Positions 34,962 to 43,790 are shown, counted from the stretch's first letter. The stretch: DNA of 54,807 bases from Oscillospiraceae bacterium (GCA_020025595.1 JAHHRV010000011.1:1-54807); one strand, 5' to 3'. Notes: generated by a model from the sequence alone, not told the origin. A program made the numbers and translations.

Positions 34962-35884
34962 GCAAATTCTCAAACGAAAAAGTTGAAGACCAGATTCGCC
35001 ATGCTGTCTCGCAGATAACTCCCGATCAGGCAAACGAACTCTGGGAGCAGCCGGTAGAACTGGCTTCCAGCAGCGACTGGTTTCTGGATGGTACTGCTGT
35101 AAAAAGGCGCAGCGGAAACCATGTGCTGAAAACCGTTACCGCAATTGCAGCCTGCTTTTTGATCTGTGTCATGTCCTTTATGACGCTCTATATGCGAGCA
35201 GATGCCGCAATTTATCTGGATGTCAATCCCAGTATCGAGCTGCAAATCAATCGGTTTGACCGAGTCGTGTCCGCTCAGGCCAGTAATGCTGACGGTCAGG
35301 CCGTCCTGGCTGGCATGAACCTGAAAAATACGGATGTGGATGTTGCGTTAAATGCGATTCTGGGTTCCATGGTCAAACATGGGTACCTCACCGAAGCTTC
35401 CGGAACCATATTGGTTTCCGTGGAATGCTCCAATCAGAAACGCGCAGATTCGCTGAAGCTGGAAATTTCCAGTCAGGTTGAGCAGGAAATCGGTTCTCTG
35501 ATTCATACCGGAACCGTGCTGTCTCAGGAGATTGAAACAGACGATATGCTGGAAGATCTGGCTGAGAAGCACCAGATCACAGAAGGAAAGGCCGCACTGA
35601 TCCAAAAGCTGGTATCCAAATATCCCGACATGGACTATGAATATCTTGCCAGCCTATCCATGAGTGAACTGATGAATGTACTGGAACAAGAGGACATTGA
35701 CATTGCCGACCATCTTGATGATCTTTTCGACGAGGATGATTTGGACGGTGACCTTGAGACCACCAACGAAGATCAGGACGATGACGATCAGCCGGATTCC
35801 GATGAATCGCCCGATGCAGACGATGACCTTGAATCGGACGATGATGACAAACAGGACGATCACAGCCCGAACGACAATGACTGA
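34958..35884 (+). CDS. RsgI-like anti-sigma factor with Asp-rich C-terminus
   Basis: The 308-residue product has an N-terminal cytoplasmic part (1-50), one transmembrane helix (about 54-74) and then the RsgI-type external domain: AAIYLDVNPSIELQINRFDR followed by GQAVLAGMNLKNTDVDVAL. RsgI proteins hold SigI-type factors and sense outside ligands through a variable C-terminal domain, often a carbohydrate-binding one. Here that place is taken by about 70 residues that are nearly all Asp and Glu (from about 238), which could bind calcium or other cations. GGAGGGGAG decides ATG 34958. The gene ends the operon. Confidence 0.83.
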   Translation: MSKFSNEKVEDQIRHAVSQITPDQANELWEQPVELASSSDWFLDGTAVKRRSGNHVLKTVTAIAACFLICVMSFMTLYMRADAAIYLDVNPSIELQINRFDRVVSAQASNADGQAVLAGMNLKNTDVDVALNAILGSMVKHGYLTEASGTILVSVECSNQKRADSLKLEISSQVEQEIGSLIHTGTVLSQEIETDDMLEDLAEKHQITEGKAALIQKLVSKYPDMDYEYLASLSMSELMNVLEQEDIDIADHLDDLFDEDDLDGDLETTNEDQDDDDQPDSDESPDADDDLESDDDDKQDDHSPNDND

Positions 35885-35917
35885 TATTTTCATTTTTCTG
35901 TTGTAGGCAATCATAAG

Positions 35918-35955
35918 CAAGTCGATGTGACACGGAATCACATCGGCTTGTTTTC
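35918..35955 (+). terminator. Intrinsic terminator of the polyphosphate/sigma operon
   Basis: CAAGTCGATGTGA pairs with TCACATCGGCTTG, followed by TTTTCTTG. Confidence 0.88.
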
Positions 35956-35956
35956 T

Positions 35957-36162
35957 TGATTTCTGTTCTTTTCGCAGCGAACTGCCTCGCCTGCTTCAGG
36001 TTCCGCTGTTCATGAAACAAACTGCTTAAATCTGGATACACTCCTATCTGAAGCGTGTGTATTCCCGGGCGCTGCTGAACCGACGAAAACACGCTCGTAC
36101 AAAGGGCATTTGTCCGCAGAGGCCACAAATGCCGTCAAGTATTGTTATCTCAGAAATAAAAT
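35957..36162. other. Intergenic stretch with one hairpin
   Basis: I see no gene. GGCATTTGT (36105-36113) and ACAAATGCC (36125-36133) form a nine-base stem without a clear T run. The remainder shows no structure I can name. Confidence 0.4.
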
Positions 36163-36191
36163 TTGACTTTTCCCCTTTTGGAAAGTAAAAT
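36163..36191 (+). promoter_or_regulatory. Sigma-A promoter of the PAP2 gene
   Basis: TTGACT (36163-36168), 17-base spacer, TAAAAT (36186-36191). The spacer holds a small palindrome (TTTCC/GGAAA). The leader to the start is about 150 bases. Confidence 0.65.
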
Positions 36192-36346
36192 TTATATACC
36201 GTTTTTGATTTCTTTGAGAAATATTAAGTTTTTTATGATAGTCTTATCATATATGATTCGCAGATTTCGGTTTGAAACAGGTGGTTTACAAACTGCTGCC
36301 CCCGCTCCAGCGCCGACTCTGCACCTTACAGGATGGAGGACAATCA

Positions 36347-36865
36347 TTGTTTGCAATTGCGCATATGGATGAAAAAATACTATTGTGGATTCAAAAACAT
36401 CGCCGGTCGGTTGCGTTGAACCATGCAATGAAATTGTTTACCTGTCTTGGAAATGGTGGCTTCCTCTGGATTGCCCTGTCCCTTGCGATGCTGTGCTGGG
36501 ACACCACCTACCGGGCAGGCATTTGCTCCGGACTTGCTCTGGCGTTTGGAGTGCTGTTTACCAATCTGTGCTTAAAGCCCTTCTGCGCACGGCTCCGGCC
36601 TTATGAAAAGCACGAAAATATCACCCCGCTGATTCTTTCTCAGGATCCCAACTCTTTCCCGTCCGGGCATACCTGTGCAGCATTTGCCGCCGGAATTTCC
36701 TGGGCCGCTACCCTGCCCGGCAAATGGATGCCCATTGCATCCATCATTCAGGCGGTATGCATGGGCTTTTCCAGAGTCTATGTAGGCGTACACTTCCCCA
36801 GTGATGTCGTCGCCGGCGCAATCGTAGGCAGTCTGTGTGCTGCGCTTGCACTTTTCATCATGTAG
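36347..36865 (+). CDS. PAP2-family membrane phosphatase
   Basis: The 172-residue protein has five or six transmembrane helices and all three PAP2 signatures: KPFCARLRP, FPSGH and SRVYVGVHFPSD. Such enzymes remove phosphate from undecaprenyl pyrophosphate or phosphatidic-acid-type lipids at the outer face of the membrane. TTG 36347 is chosen because GGAGG lies seven bases upstream; an ATG six codons further in (36365) and one far upstream (36272) have no such site. It is a single gene downstream of the polyphosphate operon but separately promoted. Confidence 0.87.
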   Translation: MFAIAHMDEKILLWIQKHRRSVALNHAMKLFTCLGNGGFLWIALSLAMLCWDTTYRAGICSGLALAFGVLFTNLCLKPFCARLRPYEKHENITPLILSQDPNSFPSGHTCAAFAAGISWAATLPGKWMPIASIIQAVCMGFSRVYVGVHFPSDVVAGAIVGSLCAALALFIM

Positions 36866-36881
36866 TTCACAAAATACTCTC

Positions 36882-36920
36882 TCCCCTGCGGCAATAAAAC
36901 TTGCCGCAGGGGATTTTTTC
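36882..36920 (+). terminator. Intrinsic terminator of the PAP2 gene
   Basis: CCCCTGCGGCAA pairs with TTGCCGCAGGGG, followed by ATTTTTT. Confidence 0.92.
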
Positions 36921-37052
36921 GTTTTCCCGCTGAGCATGCTCTGCCAGCCGTTTAAGCAGGTATTTTGGTCTGTTTTGGTTCTGCGCAGGATGAAAATCCA
37001 ATATGATATCGGGCGGCATCTAAAAAGTTTTTCCTCTGAGCATAATTTCTTA

Positions 37053-37081
37053 TTGACATATGCTTGTTCCGATGCTATTAT
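37053..37081 (+). promoter_or_regulatory. Sigma-A promoter of adhE
   Basis: TTGACA (37053-37058), 17-base spacer, TATTAT (37076-37081). Confidence 0.8.
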
Positions 37082-37083
37082 AT

Positions 37084-37104
37084 CGATACGTAAAAACCGA
37101 TACG
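37084..37104 (+). promoter_or_regulatory. Direct repeat at the adhE transcription start
   Basis: CGATACG occurs at 37084-37090 and again at 37098-37104, just after the -10 of the adhE promoter. It could be an operator. It does not match the Rex consensus (TTGTTAA-N4-TTAACAA), which would be the usual expectation for adhE. Confidence 0.3.
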
Positions 37105-37137
37105 ATTTTATCAAATATCTGAAAGGTGATTTTCGCT

Positions 37138-39729
37138 ATGAACAACTATCCAACTGTTACCACTCCTCAGGAATTAACCGATGTTCTGGCACGGTGCCGG
37201 GAAGCGCAAGCTCAGTTCGCCACCTATACCCAGGAGCAGGTTGACAGGATTTTTCTTGCTGCCGCTACCGCTGCAAACAAAGCACGAATCCCTCTGGCCA
37301 AGCAGGCTGTCGCAGAAACCGGGATGGGTGTCGTAGAAGATAAAGTCATCAAGAATCACTTTGCAGCAGAGTATATCTACAACGCATACAAAAATACCAA
37401 GACCTGTGGTGTCATCGAGTCTGACCCTGCCTACGGCATGCAGCGCATCGCTGAGCCCATCGGTGTCGTCGCCGCAGTCGTCCCCACCACCAACCCCACT
37501 TCTACCGCAATTTTCAAGGCTCTGATCTGCCTGAAGACCCGCAACGCTGTGATCTTCAGCCCCCACCCCAGAGCTAAGGGCTGCACCATCGCTGCCGCCA
37601 AGGTCGTTCTGGAAGCCGCAGTTGCTGCAGGCGCTCCCGAGGGTATCATCGCATGGGTCGATCAGCCCTCTCTGGAGCTGACCAACCAGGTCATGAAGGA
37701 AGCTGACCTGATCCTGGCCACCGGCGGCCCCGGCATGGTTCAGGCTGCATACTCTTCCGGCAAGCCCGCTCTGGGCGTCGGCCCCGGCAATGTCCCCGCC
37801 GTCATCGATGACAGCGCCGATATTCTGCTGGCAGTTTCCTCTGTCATTCACTCCAAGACCTTTGACAACGGCATGATCTGCGCATCCGAGCAGAGCGTTG
37901 TTGTTCTGGACAGCATTTACGATCAGGTCAAGGCAGAATTCCTGAACCGCGGCTGCTATGTTCTCAGCCCCGAAGAGACCGAGAAGGTCGGCTCCATCAT
38001 TCTGGTCAACGGCGGTGTCAACGCAAAAATCGTCGGTCAGAGCGCACACACCATCGCCGCACTGGCAGGCGTGGATGTGCCGGAAAATGCCAAGATTCTC
38101 ATCGGCGAAGTCACCAGTACCGATGTCAGCGAGCCTTTTGCCCACGAAAAGCTGTCCCCCGTTCTTGCCATGTACCGGGCAAGCGACTTTGAAGATGCCG
38201 TGAACAAGGCTGATACCCTGGTCAAGGATGGCGGCTACGGTCATACTGCTTCCATCTATCTGGACCCCGTGGGCGCACGAGACAAGCTGGATGCTTTCAC
38301 CGCCCGGATGAAGACCTGCCGAATCGTCGTAAACACTCCCTCTGCTCAGGGCGGCATCGGCGACCTGTACAACTTCCGTCTGGCTCCCTCCCTGACCCTG
38401 GGCTGCGGCAGCTGGGGCGGCAACTCCGTTTCCGAAAATGTTGGTGTCAAGCACCTGCTGAATATCAAGACTGTGGCTGAGAGGAGAGAAAACATGCTGT
38501 GGTTCCGTGCTCCTGAAAAGGTTTATTTCAAGAAGGGCTGCCTGCCTGTTGCACTCGACGAGCTGAAAAACCACAAGAAGGCATTCATCGTCACCGACTC
38601 CTTCCTGTACCAGAACGGCTACACCAAGCCCGTTACCGACAAGCTGGATGCCATGGGCATTCTGCACCACACCTTCCACGCAGTTGAGCCCGATCCCACC
38701 CTGGCCTGTGCCAAGGCCGGTGCTGCTCAGATGAACGGCTTCCAGCCCGATCTGATCATCGCCATCGGCGGCGGCTCTGCTATGGACGCTGCCAAGATCA
38801 TGTGGGTGATGTATGAGCATCCCGAGGCTGATTTCATGGATATGGCCATGCGCTTCGTGGATATCCGCAAGAGAGTTTACACCTTCCCCAAGATGGGCGA
38901 AAAGGCATACTTCGTGGCAGTTCCCACCACCGCCGGTACCGGCTCCGAGGTGACTCCCTTCGCTGTCATCACCGATGAGCAGACAGGCGTCAAGTATCCT
39001 CTGGCTGACTACGAGCTGCTGCCCAAGATGGCAATCGTAGACGCTGACATGATGATGAACGCCCCCAAGGGTCTGACCGCTGCTTCCGGCATCGACGCTG
39101 TTACCCACGCTCTGGAAGCCTACGCTTCCATGCTGGCCACCGGCTACACCGACGGTCTGGCACTGCAGAGCCTGAAGCTGATCTTCAACAACCTGCCCGC
39201 TGCCTATGAAAACGGCCCCAAGGATCCCAGAGCCCGTGAAAACATGGCTACCGGCGCCTGCATGGCAGGTATGGCCTTCGCCAACGCTTTCCTGGGTGTC
39301 TGCCACTCCATGGCTCACAAGCTGGGTGCTTTCCATCACCTGCCCCACGGCATTGCCAACGCATTGCTGATCGACGAGGTGCTGCGCTTTAATGCAGCGG
39401 AAGTTCCCACCAAGATGGGCACCTTCTCCCAGTACGACCACCCCCATACCCTGGCCCGCTACGCTGAGGTTGCTGATTATCTGGGTCTGGGCGGCAAGAA
39501 CGATCAGGAGAAGCTGGAAAACCTGATCACCGCTCTGGATGAGCTGAAGGCAAAGGTCGGCATCAAGAAGACCATCAGAGAATACGGCATCGACGAGGAA
39601 GATTTCCTGAACCGTCTGGATGACATGGTGGAGCAGGCATTCGATGACCAGTGCACCGGTGCCAACCCCAGATATCCCCTGATGAGCGAAATCAAGCAGA
39701 TGTACCTGAACGCTTACTACGGCGTGTAA
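37138..39729 (+). CDS. adhE: Bifunctional acetaldehyde-CoA/alcohol dehydrogenase
   Basis: The 863-residue fusion has an N-terminal CoA-acylating aldehyde dehydrogenase (1 to about 440) with VPTTNPTSTAIFKAL and catalytic Cys 248 in NGMICASEQS. A C-terminal iron-type alcohol dehydrogenase (about 455-863) follows, with GGGSAMDAAKIMW, the metal-site segments AVTHALEAY and CHSMAHKLGAFHHLPHG. It reduces acetyl-CoA to ethanol in two NADH-dependent steps and usually forms spirosomes. Codon use is strongly biased, so it is probably highly expressed. ATG 37138 follows GAAAGGTGA; a GTG at 37126 overlaps that site. Confidence 0.95.
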   Translation: MNNYPTVTTPQELTDVLARCREAQAQFATYTQEQVDRIFLAAATAANKARIPLAKQAVAETGMGVVEDKVIKNHFAAEYIYNAYKNTKTCGVIESDPAYGMQRIAEPIGVVAAVVPTTNPTSTAIFKALICLKTRNAVIFSPHPRAKGCTIAAAKVVLEAAVAAGAPEGIIAWVDQPSLELTNQVMKEADLILATGGPGMVQAAYSSGKPALGVGPGNVPAVIDDSADILLAVSSVIHSKTFDNGMICASEQSVVVLDSIYDQVKAEFLNRGCYVLSPEETEKVGSIILVNGGVNAKIVGQSAHTIAALAGVDVPENAKILIGEVTSTDVSEPFAHEKLSPVLAMYRASDFEDAVNKADTLVKDGGYGHTASIYLDPVGARDKLDAFTARMKTCRIVVNTPSAQGGIGDLYNFRLAPSLTLGCGSWGGNSVSENVGVKHLLNIKTVAERRENMLWFRAPEKVYFKKGCLPVALDELKNHKKAFIVTDSFLYQNGYTKPVTDKLDAMGILHHTFHAVEPDPTLACAKAGAAQMNGFQPDLIIAIGGGSAMDAAKIMWVMYEHPEADFMDMAMRFVDIRKRVYTFPKMGEKAYFVAVPTTAGTGSEVTPFAVITDEQTGVKYPLADYELLPKMAIVDADMMMNAPKGLTAASGIDAVTHALEAYASMLATGYTDGLALQSLKLIFNNLPAAYENGPKDPRARENMATGACMAGMAFANAFLGVCHSMAHKLGAFHHLPHGIANALLIDEVLRFNAAEVPTKMGTFSQYDHPHTLARYAEVADYLGLGGKNDQEKLENLITALDELKAKVGIKKTIREYGIDEEDFLNRLDDMVEQAFDDQCTGANPRYPLMSEIKQMYLNAYYGV

Positions 39730-39821
39730 GGCAGCATCGCCCCGAAAACGCATTTGAATTTACCAATATCCATATACGCATTTGTTTTACCGTTCTTCAC
39801 AACTCTGGTTTAACAAAGGAC

Positions 39822-39857
39822 GAGAGGCACTCCCATCCGGAGTGCCTTTCGTTTTTG
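39822..39857 (+). terminator. Intrinsic terminator of adhE
   Basis: AGGCACTCC pairs with GGAGTGCCT, followed by TTCGTTTTT. Confidence 0.85.
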
Positions 39858-39867
39858 CCTTGGCCGT

Positions 39868-39896
39868 TTGACATTTGCCCGAAAATCCTGTATAAC
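39868..39896 (+). promoter_or_regulatory. Sigma-A promoter of the first YesL-like gene
   Basis: TTGACA (39868-39873), 17-base spacer, TATAAC (39891-39896). Confidence 0.75.
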
Positions 39897-39944
39897 TGGC
39901 ATTAAGCATCTCACCGGATTCGGTGATTGGTTGGAGGGTTTTTT

Positions 39945-40604
39945 ATGTGGAATTTACTGAGTCCCGATAGCGAATTTGCAAAAGTCGTCAACAACATCAT
40001 GGATATGCTCCTGCTGGGTCTTGCGTGGCTGGCACTGTGCTGCACCATTGTGGGAATCGGACCTGCCACCACGGCGCTGTACTATACCATTGTCAAATCC
40101 ATCCGCAGGGGCCGAGGCTCCGCATTTGCTGAATTTATCCACGCCATTCGGGAAAACTGGAAGCTTTCTCTGGTATTTGGCCTGGTGTATGCGGCTTTTG
40201 TTGTTTCTGTGCTGATCTATGATGTGCCAACGATTGTAGCATATTTCACACTGGACACCCACCCCAGCCTGCTGATTGTGCTTGCATCCTTTGTGAAGCT
40301 GTTTCTTCTGGGGTCGCTGTTTTTGTATGTTTTCCCGCTGATTTCCAGATTTCAGCTTACCTTCTCCGGCGCACTGTTCACCTCCTTGCTGCTGGCAGTA
40401 CGGAATTGCTTCTCTACTCTTGCCATGCTGCTGATTTTCTTTGCAGGACTTTTTCTCATTTCCGTTGCGCCCTTTATGCTGTTTTTCCTGCCGTCAGCCA
40501 TTGTCTATGCTCACTCGTTTCTGATGGAACCCATTCTCCGAAAAATCCTGTCCGATGACGACAGAATCAAACACAAAGACGAAGACCAGTGGTATCTGGA
40601 ATAA
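39945..40604 (+). CDS. YesL/DUF624-family membrane protein
   Basis: A 219-residue protein with five transmembrane helices. The N-terminal layout (MDMLLLGLAWLALCCTIVGIGPATTALYY) is the DUF624 signature, in which a NxxWxxxxxPixTiGxaxtAly-like stretch follows the first helix. YesL-type proteins are often beside sugar ABC transporters, and their function is unknown. Here it stands alone. GGAGGG decides ATG 39945. A paralogue lies at 45164. Confidence 0.85.
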   Translation: MWNLLSPDSEFAKVVNNIMDMLLLGLAWLALCCTIVGIGPATTALYYTIVKSIRRGRGSAFAEFIHAIRENWKLSLVFGLVYAAFVVSVLIYDVPTIVAYFTLDTHPSLLIVLASFVKLFLLGSLFLYVFPLISRFQLTFSGALFTSLLLAVRNCFSTLAMLLIFFAGLFLISVAPFMLFFLPSAIVYAHSFLMEPILRKILSDDDRIKHKDEDQWYLE

Positions 40605-40607
40605 TCA

Positions 40608-40650
40608 AACGCTCCTGCCGGACTGGATTGCTCCCGGCAGGAGCGTTCTG
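40608..40650. other. Long hairpin behind the YesL-like gene
   Basis: AACGCTCCTGCCGG pairs with CCGGCAGGAGCGTT. Only two T bases follow on the plus strand, so it is either a weak terminator or an RNA-stabilising structure. Confidence 0.6.
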
Positions 40651-40741
40651 CGTCTGCTCGTAAAAGGAATCCCGGATTTTTGCATTGTTTTTTTCAGCAA
40701 ATCCGTTATAATAAAATAAAAAAGATACAGAGGTGTACAAA

Positions 40742-41749
40742 ATGGAATATCGAATTTTAGGAAAGACCGGTCTGAAAATTTCCCGGCTGGGCTTCGGCGG
40801 CATTCCCATCCAGCGAATTGAGGCAGCACAGACCCGCCCCCTCATGAAGCAGCTGGTGGAAAACGGCGTGAACTTCATCGACACCGCCCGTGGCTATACC
40901 GTCAGCGAATCCTACCTGGGTGAGGCTCTGGAGGGAATCCGGGACAAGTTCGTCCTGGCCACCAAGAGTATGTCCCGGGATAAGGAATCCATGGCACGGG
41001 ATATCGACATCAGCCTTGGAAACCTGCGTACTGATTACATTGACCTGTATCAGGTCCACAACCCCAGCCTCCAGCAGCTCGAGCAGGTCATGGCTCCCGG
41101 CGGCGCTCTGGAAGCGCTGATGGAAGCAAAGCAGGCCGGAAAAATCAGACATATCGGCGTCACCGCCCACTCTGCAGAGGTTTTTGAACTGGCACTGCAG
41201 CAGCCTTGGGTGGAAACCATCATGTTCCCCTACAACCTTGTGGAAACTCAGGGCGAAGAGCTGATGCGCAAATGTACCCAGCAGAATGTGGGCTTCATCT
41301 GCATGAAGCCTCTGGCTGGCGGCGCACTGGAGGATGTCTCCCTGTCCCTGCGCTTTATCGCTTCCAACCCCGATGTGACCGTGGTGATTCCCGGCATGGC
41401 AACCGAAGCTGAGATCAGCCAGAATCTGGAGGCTGTCTGCGACAAGCGCCCCATCACCCAGGAAGAAAAGGCAAAAATCGAAACCATCCGCAAGGAGCTG
41501 GGCACCACCTTCTGCCGTCGGTGCAACTACTGCGCCCCCTGCACGGTGGGGATCAACATCCCCTCTATGTTCATCCTGAACGGATATCTGACCCGCTACG
41601 GTCTGGCAGACTGGGCCAAGAGCCGTTATTTTGCTCAGGAGCACACCGCCAGCGACTGCATTGAGTGCGGTGCCTGCGAAGGCCGCTGTCCCTATCAGCT
41701 GCCCATCCGGGAAATGCTCAAAAAGGTCGCTGAGGGCTTCGGCGGCTAA
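40742..41749 (+). CDS. Aldo/keto reductase with C-terminal 4Fe-4S domain
   Basis: The 335-residue protein has an N-terminal AKR barrel with the start YRILGKTGLKISRLGFGG, the active-site segment FIDTARGYTVSESYLG (Asp and Tyr), a Lys in LATKS and a His in YQVHNP. The C-terminal 70 residues hold CRRCNYCAPC and CIECGACEGRCPY, a ferredoxin-like cysteine set. This AKR-ferredoxin type is common in anaerobes, and its natural substrate is mostly unknown. ATG 40742 has AGAGGTG upstream. Confidence 0.9.
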   Translation: MEYRILGKTGLKISRLGFGGIPIQRIEAAQTRPLMKQLVENGVNFIDTARGYTVSESYLGEALEGIRDKFVLATKSMSRDKESMARDIDISLGNLRTDYIDLYQVHNPSLQQLEQVMAPGGALEALMEAKQAGKIRHIGVTAHSAEVFELALQQPWVETIMFPYNLVETQGEELMRKCTQQNVGFICMKPLAGGALEDVSLSLRFIASNPDVTVVIPGMATEAEISQNLEAVCDKRPITQEEKAKIETIRKELGTTFCRRCNYCAPCTVGINIPSMFILNGYLTRYGLADWAKSRYFAQEHTASDCIECGACEGRCPYQLPIREMLKKVAEGFGG

Positions 41750-41761
41750 AGAAAATATGAT

Positions 41762-41793
41762 TGGCTGTCCCCTTCGGGGGGCAGCTTTTTTTG
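41762..41793 (+). terminator. Intrinsic terminator of the aldo/keto reductase gene
   Basis: GGCTGTCCCC pairs with GGGGGGCAGC across a TTC loop, followed by TTTTTTT. Confidence 0.88.
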
Positions 41794-42016
41794 CGGCAAA
41801 GCGGTGCATATATTCCGGCAGGCAGGATCAGGAAGTCACATTCTGATCCTGTTGCTGAGCAGCGGCAGCGAAATCGTTGATTTCACCCTTTCCCCAATTC
41901 GGATGCAAATTCGGATATCTATAAACCCTATTTGTATATTTCCGCAAAATCAGTGGTTTATATGCATAATCAGCGTATACACATTCAACAAAAAGAAATA
42001 ATATGCATATTTATAC
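41794..42016. other. AT-rich intergenic stretch
   Basis: Apart from the preceding terminator and the following promoter I see nothing definite. TATGCATA-type words occur twice (about 41959 and 42003) but do not form a clear operator. Confidence 0.4.
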
Positions 42017-42044
42017 TTTACTTTGTGAATAATCATGCTATAAT
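42017..42044 (+). promoter_or_regulatory. Promoter of the C69 dipeptidase gene
   Basis: TTTACT (42017-42022), 16-base spacer, TATAAT (42039-42044). Confidence 0.6.
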
Positions 42045-42077
42045 AAGCTCATCAAAAAAAGAAACGGAGTGCATCCC

Positions 42078-43790
42078 ATGAAAGTCAAGGAAAAAGTATT
42101 ATCTCTAAGTTTGGCAGCAGCTCTGGCACTGTCGTGTGTCCCCTCTGCCTTTGCTTGTACCGGTATTTATGTAGGCCAGAATATGAGTGAAAACGGCAGT
42201 ACTTATGTGGGACGATCCGAGGATATCGGCAATCTGTACGACAAGATGTTCGGTACAGTACCTGCCAAGGATTGGCAGGAGGGTGCCATCTATAAGGATG
42301 CTTACGGCTTCCAGATGCCCTATCCCAGCCACACTTACGCTTACACCTATGTAAAGGACTCCCCCTTGAATGGCGAGACCATGACTGATGAAAGCGGTAA
42401 CTACATCGGTGAGGCCTACGGCGCAGCCGGTCAGAACGAGAAGGGCGTGAGCATCTCTGCTACCGTCTCTACCAGCTATAATGCCGATGCCGAAGCTGCC
42501 GATCCTCTGGTAGACACCGGTATCTGTGAGATTTCTCTTCCCAGCGTTTTGCTGGGCGGTGCCGCTAACGCCAAGGAAGCGGTAGAGCTGCTGGCTGACA
42601 TCATCGATACCCACGGTTCCGGTGAGTGCAACTCTCTGATGATCAGTGACAGCACCGAGACCTGGTACTTCGAGATTGTCTCCGGCCACCAGTACGCCGC
42701 CGTCAAGCTGCCTGCGGACAAAGTCTCCGTACAGCCCAACATCATGCTGCTGGGTGTTATTGATGTGAACGACACCGAAAATGTGGTAGCTTCTGCGAAT
42801 CTGGTTAAGCTGGCACAGGACAATGGTTTCCTGGAAACCGATGACAACGGCAACATTGATGTGGCCAAGACCTACGCTGCAGAAGATTCCGGCAAGGGCC
42901 AGTACAGCAGATACTGGCAGGGCCTGTTCTATGTGAACGAAGAGGCTGCCGAGGCACTGGATGTATCCAAGGTAAACAACGGCGTGAATCCTCTGCCCCT
43001 GCTCATCGAACCCAGTGAGAAGCTCTCTACCCTGGATGTGCTGCAGTGGCTGGGCTACCGTGGCGAAGGTTCCAAGATGAACTCCAATGAAAACCCCGAC
43101 ATCTACGCCATTGGCAATGAGAACCAGTCCGAGTGCCATGTATTCGAAATCAGAGAAAATATGCCCGAGCAGCTGGCAACCATTCAGTGGCAGGCCATGG
43201 CCGATGCGGAGTTCTCTGTATATGTTCCCTTCTATACAGCACTGATTACTGAAACCTTGGAGAACTATCAGACTCCCGAGGTTGAACCGGTGGAAGATTC
43301 CATCAACTGGAATTTCCAGGTCATCAATGATCTGTGCTACCATAACCGTGAGACCTGCGCTGAGAATGTGAAGACTTATTTCCAGGCCTATCAGGAGAGC
43401 CTGATTGCTCAGCAGAAGGATGTCGATACCGCAATGGCTGAGATTTACGCCCAAGACCCCGCTCTGGCTGCTCAGAAGGCAAACGAGTTGGGAATGGATC
43501 TTGCGAAGCAGGTGCTGGAGATGAGCAACTCTGTGGTGGCGGAGCTGAAGGCTTATGTGGAAGGCGATATGTCCGAACCTTTCGTCCCCAGCGCTATGAC
43601 CGAGAAAGTGATGCCTGTCTATCACCTGGATAACAGTGGCAGCACTGATATCTCCGCTCAGGAACAGGTACAGCCGGAAGTCAACAGCAACTCCGGCAAT
43701 CATGTCATCGCATGGGTTGTCGGCCTGCTGGCTGTGGTCGCTCTGGTCATCGGCGTTGTGGTGCTGAAGAAGAAAAAGGACAACAAGTAA
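42078..43790 (+). CDS. Surface-bound C69-family dipeptidase
   Basis: The 570-residue product starts with a signal peptide that ends AFA, so that cleavage leaves Cys 27 (CTGIYVG) as the N-terminus. In C69 enzymes this Cys is the N-terminal nucleophile. The body has NGSTYVGRSEDI, EKGVSISATVS and DSTETWYFEIVSG, all typical of PepD-like dipeptidases. After a linker, the C-terminus has one transmembrane helix (about 540-562) and the basic tail KKKKDNK, which keeps the enzyme at the cell surface. It probably trims peptides outside the cell. ATG 42078 lies behind CGGAG. Confidence 0.88.
   Translation: MKVKEKVLSLSLAAALALSCVPSAFACTGIYVGQNMSENGSTYVGRSEDIGNLYDKMFGTVPAKDWQEGAIYKDAYGFQMPYPSHTYAYTYVKDSPLNGETMTDESGNYIGEAYGAAGQNEKGVSISATVSTSYNADAEAADPLVDTGICEISLPSVLLGGAANAKEAVELLADIIDTHGSGECNSLMISDSTETWYFEIVSGHQYAAVKLPADKVSVQPNIMLLGVIDVNDTENVVASANLVKLAQDNGFLETDDNGNIDVAKTYAAEDSGKGQYSRYWQGLFYVNEEAAEALDVSKVNNGVNPLPLLIEPSEKLSTLDVLQWLGYRGEGSKMNSNENPDIYAIGNENQSECHVFEIRENMPEQLATIQWQAMADAEFSVYVPFYTALITETLENYQTPEVEPVEDSINWNFQVINDLCYHNRETCAENVKTYFQAYQESLIAQQKDVDTAMAEIYAQDPALAAQKANELGMDLAKQVLEMSNSVVAELKAYVEGDMSEPFVPSAMTEKVMPVYHLDNSGSTDISAQEQVQPEVNSNSGNHVIAWVVGLLAVVALVIGVVVLKKKKDNK

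Noticed and set aside
35577..36128. A 183-codon minus-strand frame behind the anti-sigma gene
   Set aside because: It overlaps the Asp-rich coding tail and the terminator in antisense and has no family features.
36163..36372. Short plus-strand frame before the PAP2 gene
   Set aside because: It begins in the -35/-10 region of the PAP2 promoter and overlaps the PAP2 start in another frame.
37174..39753. An 859-codon frame opposite adhE
   Set aside because: Antisense to a well-recognised enzyme gene; explained by codon bias.
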